Shown: piece by piece, positions 1 to 5,031 of the stretch
How positions within the stretch are numbered: the stretch's first letter is position 1
Layout of the letters: each line of letters begins with the position of its first letter
Made by a program: the position numbers and the translations under genes
DNA from: Bacteroidota bacterium
GTDB taxonomy: Bacteria > Bacteroidota > Bacteroidia > Chitinophagales > LD1
Assembly: GCA_018267435.1 (NCBI GenBank)
Contig: JAFDYM010000383.1
Coordinates: 1 to 5,283, forward strand
Direction: 5' to 3'
DNA length: 5,283 bases
Notes under the pieces: model-generated
Databases searched by the model: none
What the model saw: only the letters and a program-made list of their open reading frames with translations
What the model was told of the DNA's origin: nothing

Positions 1-2391
1 GAATATGTTCGGTTTCTTAGCCCACTTAGGGTTCCATATCTGCCCGCTAAAGCCGATATCTACGCGGCGGTAAGTAGGTATGCGGAAAGTATCTTTATAT
101 CGATTATTATCTGGCGGGCCAAATGGTAAGCCGCTACCGAATACCATGGTTAAGTGCACTTTTATGAACTTGAACTTAGGTATGTAATCTTGAAAAAACA
201 TGCTGAAGGTAACGCGCTGGTCGGTAGGGCGCGGTATATAGCCTGGGTATATGGTAGATGAATCTACAATGCTTGATTGATTAACCTGCACATTTGCCAC
301 AGCAGTGCCCGAACTATCGTAGTATTCAGTATACTTATCGCCCTTTATATCTTCAAATGCACCCATTACACCTAGGCTTATCCAGCTCTCTAGGCCTTCG
401 GCTAGCTCACCGTTTAGGCGTAGGTCTATACCACCTGTATGGCCTGTAGATGAATTGGTACCGAAGTAGCGAATCAATACATTATCGAACTCGTAAGGTA
501 CTTGATCCCAAAGGTATTTGTAATACAATTCGGTGTTGAAGCTAAAGTTGCGCTTCCAAGCCTTGAAGGCATAGTTAACACCCACTAGGGCATGCAATGA
601 TTTCTGCGACTTCAGGTTTGTATTTACCTGTCCTTCCAAGTTGCGCATTTCGCGGTAGAAAGGTGGCTGGTAGTAAGTACCTACAGCGGCGGTAAGGGTT
701 ATATCACTTCTACCCTTTGGCTTGTATAGAAACTGTAAACGCGGGGTTACAATAAACTCCTTGTTTACATCCCAGTACTGGAAGCGCGCACCTAAAGTGA
801 TACTAATCCTATTGGCAGAATCGGCCCCCCATTTAAAAGTGTTCTGCACAAAACCACTAAAACGGTTCGATTTTAAATCGAAGTTTGACTTTAATAACCT
901 GTCGTTACCTATCGTCAACTTGGTGTATGGCACTACGTTGCCGTTACTATCTACATTGGTATAATCAATACCATAAGCATAAGGCAATGAATGACCTGCC
1001 GAGTCGGTTATCTCCCACTCGCTTATCTTATCGCGTATTACTTCGCGTTTGTAGTCAACGCCCCATTGCAGGGAGCTGTTCAAACTACCTTTGTTTTTGG
1101 TCCAAGTACCTCGGTGGCCTGCGTAATAAACATCTGAGCGCAAAGTATTGCGCGCCCAGCGCTGCAAGCCGCCTATACCTAGGCTGTATAGTACATCGCC
1201 GAAGTTATCTTTACCTAGGTCGCTTTCTACTTGGCTTAGGTAGTACTCTCCTAGTATGTCGTAGGCTTCCTTTTCTTCGCTGTGGTACTGCGAACCCAAT
1301 AGCTTTAGGTACAGGTTATCCTTAGGTGTATATACCAAAGCCAAGCCGTTCATCAAGGTTTGGTACTGGTCGGCCTCCTGTCCATCGAAGTATACCGTAA
1401 ACTTTTTCACGTCAGTCAACAAACCGAAGGTGGTTTCGCGGTTAACTGGTTTGAATATAAACTGGTTGCGGCTGTAGTTTATAAGGTACTCCAGCGCCCA
1501 TTTATCGCTCAGCTTGGCAGTAAAAAATCCCTGTACATCAATAAAGTTAGGGCTGTACTGCCCCTTCTCGTCAAGGCTCTTCAATATATACTGACTAGTA
1601 CGCTGGCGCACACCTATGTTAAAGGTAAATATCTGCTTCTTATCGCAGCCTTCTATATTGCCGCCAAAGCCCAACAAGCTACCATATATAGAGCCACCAA
1701 AACGGTTTGGGCGCTTATAGGTAACATCCAACACCGAACTCATTTTATCGCCGTACTTAGCTTGAAAACCACCTAGCGAGAAGCGCACATTGCTTACCAT
1801 ATTGGTATTTACAAAGCTCAAGCCCTCCTGTTGGCCGCTGCGGATAAGGAAAGGGCGGTACACCTCAAAGTCGTTTACATATACGAGGTTCTCATCGAAG
1901 TTACCCCCACGCACCGAGTACGCCGAGCTAAGCTCGTTATTGCGCGTTACGCCCACTAGGTAAGCCTCTATACCATCATACACGGTACTCATTTGGCTCA
2001 CCACCTTTATATCCATACCGCCAGCTTCAATAGGCCCTTTCTTATCAGCAGTAATATCTACCTGTCTTATATAATTTGCCTTATAGGTAACTATCTGTTT
2101 GGTAGTAAGCACTTGGCCATCGGTAAGCTTTATCGATTTACGTATCGGCTTAATGTTTACCGATGAAAATACTATTGTGTACTCCTTATTGGCAGGTATG
2201 GTAAGCGAAAAAGCACCATTGCTATCGGTTGTAGTACTTAAGCGTTGGTCTTGTTCTATTACTACTGTTACAAAATCAACAGCCGTGCCAGTACTATCTA
2301 CTACCCTACCCTTAACGGTGCCCGTACCCTGTGCATACAGTGCCACGCTACCGAAAGCCAGAAATAGAAGAATGATTAGTTTTTGAAACAT
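1..2391 (-). CDS. TonB-dependent outer-membrane receptor with CarboxypepD_reg-like N-terminal domain (C-terminus off the left edge)
   Basis: An uninterrupted frame runs from an ATG at 2391-2389 to the window edge, giving 797 residues without a stop. Residues 1-21 form a signal peptide (MFQKLIILLFLAFGSVALYA, likely cleavage near A20/Q21). Residues about 25-105 resemble the carboxypeptidase-regulatory-like beta-sandwich (GTVKGRVVDSTG, then TTDSNGAFSL). Residues about 120-230 are the plug, with SVRGGNFDENLVYVNDFEVY near 159-178, then GGFQAKYGDKMSSVLDV near 207-223. The rest alternates aromatic-rich beta strands and loops, as in a 22-strand barrel. The visible end (RRVDIGFSGQIW) is typical of the last strands, so probably only several dozen residues are missing. 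The family imports a ligand across the outer membrane using TonB/ExbBD energy. The ligand cannot be read from sequence, and no STN domain is seen. The next gene is outside the window, so a SusD partner cannot be checked. The plug motif looks like a widely conserved, non-SusC Bacteroidota receptor (recollection, not searched). It lies 28 bp after rpe. Confidence 0.95.
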   Translation of the reverse strand, partial: MFQKLIILLFLAFGSVALYAQGTGTVKGRVVDSTGTAVDFVTVVIEQDQRLSTTTDSNGAFSLTIPANKEYTIVFSSVNIKPIRKSIKLTDGQVLTTKQIVTYKANYIRQVDITADKKGPIEAGGMDIKVVSQMSTVYDGIEAYLVGVTRNNELSSAYSVRGGNFDENLVYVNDFEVYRPFLIRSGQQEGLSFVNTNMVSNVRFSLGGFQAKYGDKMSSVLDVTYKRPNRFGGSIYGSLLGFGGNIEGCDKKQIFTFNIGVRQRTSQYILKSLDEKGQYSPNFIDVQGFFTAKLSDKWALEYLINYSRNQFIFKPVNRETTFGLLTDVKKFTVYFDGQEADQYQTLMNGLALVYTPKDNLYLKLLGSQYHSEEKEAYDILGEYYLSQVESDLGKDNFGDVLYSLGIGGLQRWARNTLRSDVYYAGHRGTWTKNKGSLNSSLQWGVDYKREVIRDKISEWEITDSAGHSLPYAYGIDYTNVDSNGNVVPYTKLTIGNDRLLKSNFDLKSNRFSGFVQNTFKWGADSANRISITLGARFQYWDVNKEFIVTPRLQFLYKPKGRSDITLTAAVGTYYQPPFYREMRNLEGQVNTNLKSQKSLHALVGVNYAFKAWKRNFSFNTELYYKYLWDQVPYEFDNVLIRYFGTNSSTGHTGGIDLRLNGELAEGLESWISLGVMGAFEDIKGDKYTEYYDSSGTAVANVQVNQSSIVDSSTIYPGYIPRPTDQRVTFSMFFQDYIPKFKFIKVHLTMVFGSGLPFGPPDNNRYKDTFRIPTYRRVDIGFSGQIWNPKWAKKPNIF

Positions 2392-2411
2392 CTGCACGCT
2401 AAACGCTTGTT

Positions 2412-2419
2412 CAAATATA
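2412..2419 (-). promoter_or_regulatory. Candidate Bacteroidota -7 promoter box for the TonB-dependent receptor
   Basis: On the minus strand this reads TATATTTG, a full match to the Bacteroidota consensus TAnnTTTG. It lies in the 28-bp gap between the rpe stop and the receptor ATG. Transcription would start near 2405, leaving a leader of roughly 13-15 nt. I see no convincing -33 TTTG about 19 bp upstream, which would fall inside the end of rpe. The receptor could therefore also be read through from rpe. Confidence 0.4.
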
Positions 2420-3073
2420 TTATTTCGCCTGCCTTAATTGTTTTATGGTTTCGCTAGGGTTCGGCGTGGCAAACACGGCATTGCCTGCTACCAAAGCACC
2501 TGCGCCTGCAGCTACCAGTTCGCCTGCATTGCCTAGGCCTACGCCGCCATCTACCTCTATTATGGCACTGCTGCCGCTAGCTTCTATTAAAGCTTTGGCC
2601 TCGCGCACCTTATTAGTGGCATTGGCTATAAACTTTTGCCCACCGAAACCCGGGTTCACGCTCATTATCAGTACCAGGTCAAGCAGGTGTATTACCTCCT
2701 TCAATACCGATACGGGTGTTGCAGGGTTCAAGGCCACACCCGCCTTTGCGCCTGTGGCTTTTATTTGGTGTATGGCACTATCAAGGTGCACCACCGCTTC
2801 GTAGTGTATGGTTATCAGGTCCGCACCAGCATCTTTAAATTGCTTAAAGTAGCGCTCAGGCTGTACTATCATTAAATGTACATCGCAAAACTTATTGGTA
2901 TGCTTGCGTATAGCTTGCAACACAGGGAAGCCAAACGATATATTCGGCACAAACACGCCGTCCATCACATCTATATGTATCCATTCGGCTTCGCTGTTGT
3001 TCAGCATTTCAACATCGCGTTGCAAATTGGCAAAGTCGGCGCTAAGCACCGAAGGGGCTACAATAACACTCAT
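2420..3073 (-). CDS. rpe: Ribulose-phosphate 3-epimerase
   Basis: This enzyme interconverts D-ribulose 5-phosphate and D-xylulose 5-phosphate in the cytosolic pentose-phosphate pathway. The 217-residue protein is a full-length TIM barrel of normal family size. Family signatures, numbered from the chosen start, are APSVLSADF (6-14), HIDVMDG with metal/catalytic H33 and D35, VHLM with H66 and M68, MSVNPGFGGQ (137-146, phosphate loop and active-site Met), EVDGG with catalytic D175, and AGNAVF (196-201) for phosphate binding. The frame is open further upstream to a GTG at 3121, but I chose the ATG at 3073-3071. It places MSVIVAPSVLSADF exactly at the family N-terminus, and the extra 16 residues would be encoded by intergenic repeat DNA. 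No Shine-Dalgarno is visible, as is usual in Bacteroidota. A 567-bp repeat-rich gap separates it from amt and no strong promoter is evident: TGTATTTG at 3158-3151 misses the consensus by one base. It ends 28 bp before the receptor gene. All catalytic residues are present. Confidence 0.97.
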   Translation of the reverse strand: MSVIVAPSVLSADFANLQRDVEMLNNSEAEWIHIDVMDGVFVPNISFGFPVLQAIRKHTNKFCDVHLMIVQPERYFKQFKDAGADLITIHYEAVVHLDSAIHQIKATGAKAGVALNPATPVSVLKEVIHLLDLVLIMSVNPGFGGQKFIANATNKVREAKALIEASGSSAIIEVDGGVGLGNAGELVAAGAGALVAGNAVFATPNPSETIKQLRQAK

Positions 3074-3126
3074 AGCGGCGAAGAAACTAAAATGGGGTGA
3101 GGCTACCAAATACTGCCCCACCTAAA

Positions 3127-3145
3127 TCCTCCCCGATGGGGAGGA
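3127..3145. repeat. Perfect 8-bp hairpin, REP-like (TCCTCCCC GAT GGGGAGGA)
   Basis: Arms at 3127-3134 and 3138-3145 are exact reverse complements around a 3-nt loop. Just beside it, GGTGAGG (3096-3102) and CCCCACC (3116-3122) can form a second stem with one mismatch, giving a double-hairpin layout reminiscent of REP elements. It begins 54 bp upstream of the rpe start and would be in the rpe leader if transcription starts further upstream. There is no adjacent T-run on either strand, so it is not a standard intrinsic terminator. REP assignment is inferred from form and from memory of similar intergenic motifs in Bacteroidota. Confidence 0.6.
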
Positions 3146-3170
3146 CTTTACAAATACAACTATCACTCTA

Positions 3171-3194
3171 TCGGCGAGTGTCCTCATTCGCCGA
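3171..3194. repeat. 10-bp inverted repeat with TCCT loop
   Basis: TCGGCGAGTG (3171-3180) pairs with CATTCGCCGA (3185-3194) around TCCT. Nine pairs are Watson-Crick and one is G.U if read as plus-strand RNA; on the minus strand that pair becomes an A/C mismatch. No T-run follows on either side. Function is unknown; it is one of the cluster of palindromes upstream of rpe. Confidence 0.55.
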
Positions 3195-3205
3195 AACGCT
3201 ACCAC

Positions 3206-3231
3206 AGTAGAGCCGCAAGATTTTGCGGCTC
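3206..3231. repeat. Left copy of a 26-bp inverted repeat containing a GAGCCGCAA hairpin
   Basis: GAGCCGCAA (3210-3218) and TTGCGGCTC (3223-3231) form a perfect 9-bp stem with a GATT loop, preceded by AGTA. The 26-bp stretch reappears as the reverse complement at 3580-3605 with one difference (25 of 26). The outer AGTA and the asymmetric loop fix the inverted orientation. Unlike the right copy, it has no T-run placed to make it an intrinsic terminator: the plus strand continues AAAATAT and the minus strand continues TACTGTGG. It may be a relic terminator or the left end of a short element. Confidence 0.65.
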
Positions 3232-3332
3232 AAAATATAACTACAAAGAATTATTTGGCGCGGTGCTGTTACACCCTGTACGTACGGTTGGTTCCCACGG
3301 GCGTTTTTCCTGTTGACATTTCTCGCTTTAGA

Positions 3333-3355
3333 GCCGTTGACTAAAGCTTAACGGC
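3333..3355. repeat. GCCGTT/AACGGC interspersed palindrome
   Basis: GCCGTT (3333-3338) and AACGGC (3350-3355) are exact reverse complements. Inside them CT and AG can also pair, leaving a small asymmetric internal loop (GA against CTT). It looks like a degraded member of a REP-like palindrome family. The family assignment is from memory and needs a genome-wide copy count. Confidence 0.5.
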
Positions 3356-3360
3356 AACTA

Positions 3361-3530
3361 ACTGTATCATCCCTATCGGGATTCGTGAAATCCTATACCA
3401 TTTTTTCTACCAACATATCGTCCCTAACGGGACTAATGCAAATTCGGCTAATCGCTAAACTTAATGACATTGCCTTAACAGGACTTATAAGCGCTGAACC
3501 TCTTCAATGCCGTAGGGATGGTACAATAAG
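3361..3530. repeat. Array of 51-bp-spaced palindrome-centred repeat units (three direct, one inverted)
   Basis: Unit cores read ATCCC-TATC-GGGAT (3369-3382), GTCCC-TAAC-GGGAC (3420-3433) and TGCCT-TAAC-AGGAC (3471-3484). Their first bases are exactly 51 bp apart both times. The similarity extends left of each core: CTAACTGTATC, CTACCAACATATC and CTTAATGACAT. A fourth core lies in the opposite orientation (ATGCC-GTA-GGGAT, 3507-3519) and is followed by GGTACAATAAG, matching the inverted leader. The third unit is most degraded: its core arms are no longer perfectly complementary. The segments between cores are not visibly conserved. This is not a CRISPR array, because the repeats are too short and too divergent. 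Confidence 0.6.
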
Positions 3531-3570
3531 TCCCATTAGCATACTGCCTTATGTTGGCACATAACACACA

Positions 3571-3601
3571 ATAAAAAAAGAGCCGCAAAATCTTGTGGCT
3601 C
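3571..3601 (-). terminator. Rho-independent terminator of amt
   Basis: Read on the minus strand, the hairpin GAGCCACAA-GATT-TTGCGGCTC (3601-3580) is followed directly by seven T and then ATT. It begins 39 nt after the amt stop codon. Eight of nine stem pairs are Watson-Crick, with one A/C mismatch in the middle. The position and T-run make termination of amt transcription the natural reading. Confidence 0.8.
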
Positions 3602-3605
3602 TACT
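3580..3605. repeat. Right copy of the 26-bp inverted repeat (overlaps amt terminator)
   Basis: This 26-bp segment, the terminator hairpin plus the trailing TACT, is the reverse complement of 3206-3231 apart from one base: T at 3596 breaks a stem pair on the minus strand but leaves a G.U on the plus strand. Together the two copies bracket the 348 bp at 3232-3579, which hold the 51-bp array and other palindromes. I see no clear target-site duplication outside the copies. Confidence 0.6.
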
Positions 3606-3640
3606 AATATCTGTGAAATCACATAATAATCGGTGTAATC

Positions 3641-4963
3641 CTAAATTGGCTTCTTCAACTTATAAGTCTCGCCGTGCTGTGTAAAGTCTAGGCCGTCCTC
3701 TTCGTCTTGTACGCTTACACGCAGTGGCGCTACTAGGTCGGTTATTTTATATAGAATATACGAACCGCCGAAGGTAAACACGCTTACACCAGCCAATGCC
3801 AACATATGGTACATAAAAGTGGTGGTTTGGCCATAGTACAAGCCTACTTCTTTGGCAAATACACCCGTCAATATCATACCACATATACCACCTACGCCAT
3901 GGCAAGGGAATACATCTAAGGTATCATCTACCTTCGATTTGTTCTTAGTCATTACCGCTAGGTTGCTGATGATAGCCGATATAAAGCCAATGAACATAGC
4001 ATGCGGTACAGTAACCAAACCAGCAGCAGGGGTAATAGCCACCAAGCCTACCACTGCACCTATACAGGCACCCATAGCCGATACCTTTTTGCCACGCACT
4101 GCATCGAAGAATATCCATGCCAACATAGCTGCTGCCGAGGCTACCATGGTAGTGGCAAAGGCAAGTACTGCAGTTGTATTAGCACCTAATGATGAACCTG
4201 CGTTGAAACCGAACCAGCCAAACCAAAGCATACCCGTACCTAGTATTACATAAGGTATGTTGGCAGGCTCTTGGTGTTTGTTATCGCCGAACGATGTGCG
4301 CTGGCCCAATATCATAGCACCTGCTAGGGCTGCATAGCCTGCGCTCATGTGTACTACCGTTCCACCTGCAAAGTCAAGCACACCTAGCTTGCGAAGGAAA
4401 CCCTCTGGGTGCCAGGTCCAATGCGCTAGCGGACAGTAAATGAAAATAGAAAACAGGCAGATGAACAAAAGATAGCTATTGAACTTAACACGCTCGGCAA
4501 AGCTACCCGTAATAAGCGCCGGGGTAATAATGGCAAACTTCAACTGGAACACTGCAAACAACAATAGGGGTATAGTAGGTGCCAGTGCAGGGTTTATGTT
4601 CAGGTCAACATTGCGGAACATAAAGAAGGTAAGCGGGTTGCCTATGAAGCCACCATAGCTATCGCCGAAGCAAAGGCTGAAACCAACAAACACATACAGC
4701 ATGGTGATAACGCCCAAGGCTATAAAGCTTTGCAGCATGGTGCTGATAATGTTCTTCTTGCTAACCATACCTCCATAGAAGAACGACAAGCCCGGAGTCA
4801 TCAATAGTACCAAGCCCGAGGCGGTCAACATCCAAGCAAGGTCGGCGTAATTAAAGTTGGCAGTATCTGCCGTTGCGCTGTCGTAACTATCTTGACAGCA
4901 AAACAAGCCGAAGCAGCATATAAAAGCGAGAAAGAGAAAAGGGGCTACAAACTTCTTGTTCAT
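3641..4963 (-). CDS. amt: Ammonium transporter (Amt/MEP/Rh family)
   Basis: This inner-membrane channel of the trimeric Amt/MEP/Rh family conducts ammonium into the cell. The 440-residue protein has a hydrophobic N-terminal signal-like segment (about 5-23), then eleven predicted membrane spans between about 42 and 408, as in mature E. coli AmtB. Key residues by motif alignment to AmtB are the stacked pore phenylalanines F143 (FQLKFAIITPAL) and F253 (GWFGFNAGS), S257 and W184 (AHWTW) of the outer binding site, D197 (LDFAGG), and the pore histidine pair H205 (VVHMSAGY) and H355 (CHGVGGICG). The tail carries LRVSVQDEEDGLDFTQHGE (414-432), like the cytosolic region that contacts PII protein GlnK in AmtB. 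No glnK lies in the window. The ATG at 4963-4961 starts a sensible signal segment. A candidate promoter lies 33-40 bp upstream and a terminator 39 bp after the stop. Four cysteines (C16, C17, C22, C23) in the signal region are unusual. Confidence 0.97.
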   Translation of the reverse strand: MNKKFVAPFLFLAFICCFGLFCCQDSYDSATADTANFNYADLAWMLTASGLVLLMTPGLSFFYGGMVSKKNIISTMLQSFIALGVITMLYVFVGFSLCFGDSYGGFIGNPLTFFMFRNVDLNINPALAPTIPLLLFAVFQLKFAIITPALITGSFAERVKFNSYLLFICLFSIFIYCPLAHWTWHPEGFLRKLGVLDFAGGTVVHMSAGYAALAGAMILGQRTSFGDNKHQEPANIPYVILGTGMLWFGWFGFNAGSSLGANTTAVLAFATTMVASAAAMLAWIFFDAVRGKKVSAMGACIGAVVGLVAITPAAGLVTVPHAMFIGFISAIISNLAVMTKNKSKVDDTLDVFPCHGVGGICGMILTGVFAKEVGLYYGQTTTFMYHMLALAGVSVFTFGGSYILYKITDLVAPLRVSVQDEEDGLDFTQHGETYKLKKPI

Positions 4964-4995
4964 ATTAGCAGAATGTAATTATGTTTTATTTTCCG

Positions 4996-5003
4996 CAAAA
5001 ATA
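4996..5003 (-). promoter_or_regulatory. Candidate Bacteroidota -7 promoter box for amt
   Basis: On the minus strand this reads TATTTTTG, a full match to TAnnTTTG, within the 68-bp gap between hldD and amt. Transcription would start near 4989, giving a leader of about 26 nt before the amt ATG. A good -33 TTTG at about 19 bp spacing is not visible; the sequence there is TTTTCAGC. The gap holds no clear hldD terminator, so read-through from hldD is also possible. Confidence 0.45.
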
Positions 5004-5031
5004 TGAAAATTGGCAGTCATAAGCTGAAAAT

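Larger units (their letters stand above)
3074..3640. other. 567-bp non-coding gap packed with palindromes
   Basis: No credible protein-coding frame is seen between rpe and amt. The gap contains, left to right, a GGTGAGG/CCCCACC imperfect stem (3096-3122), a CCTCCCC hairpin (3127-3145), a 10-bp stem (3171-3194), a GAGCCGCAA hairpin (3210-3231), a short GGTG/CACC stem (3262-3275), the palindrome GTACGTAC (3278-3285), CCCACGGG (3294-3301), a GCCGTT/AACGGC palindrome (3333-3355), an array of 51-bp-spaced palindromic units (3361-3530) and the amt terminator (3571-3601). I see nothing notable in 3302-3332, 3531-3570 or 3606-3640. The pattern suits accumulated REP/MITE-type repeats. A structured RNA is an alternative that one sequence cannot settle. 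Confidence 0.75.

Noticed and set aside
722..1776. Open frames on the plus strand at 722-964, 885-1325 and 1360-1776.
   Set aside because: They lie antisense to the continuous receptor frame, have low-complexity or improbable protein composition and no recognisable domain; the minus-strand protein explains the sequence.
2099..2386. Plus-strand open frame opposite the receptor N-terminus.
   Set aside because: It is antisense to the signal peptide and CarboxypepD_reg domain and shows no family features.
3074..3121. N-terminal extension of rpe from a GTG at 3121 (16 extra residues).
   Set aside because: The family N-terminus matches the ATG at 3073, and the extension is translated from a palindromic repeat.
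2445..3125. Plus-strand open frames at 2445-2804, 2636-2875, 2876-3100 and 2895-3125.
   Set aside because: All are antisense to rpe, whose catalytic motifs are intact on the minus strand.
3206..3231. Left GAGCCGCAA hairpin as an intrinsic terminator.
   Set aside because: No T-run follows the stem on either strand, and there is no gene ending beside it.
3361..3530. Possible CRISPR array, because of regularly spaced palindromic repeats.
   Set aside because: Conserved cores are only about 14 bp, differ between units, one is inverted, and no cas gene is present.
3232..3579. A tRNA, known riboswitch or 6S-like RNA in the gap.
   Set aside because: I found no cloverleaf or aptamer core that I recognise; palindromes alone are not enough for a named RNA class.
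3852..4253. Plus-strand open frames at 3852-4253 and 4001-4189.
   Set aside because: They are antisense to amt membrane spans; the Ala/Pro/Thr-rich composition is a reflection of the amt codons.
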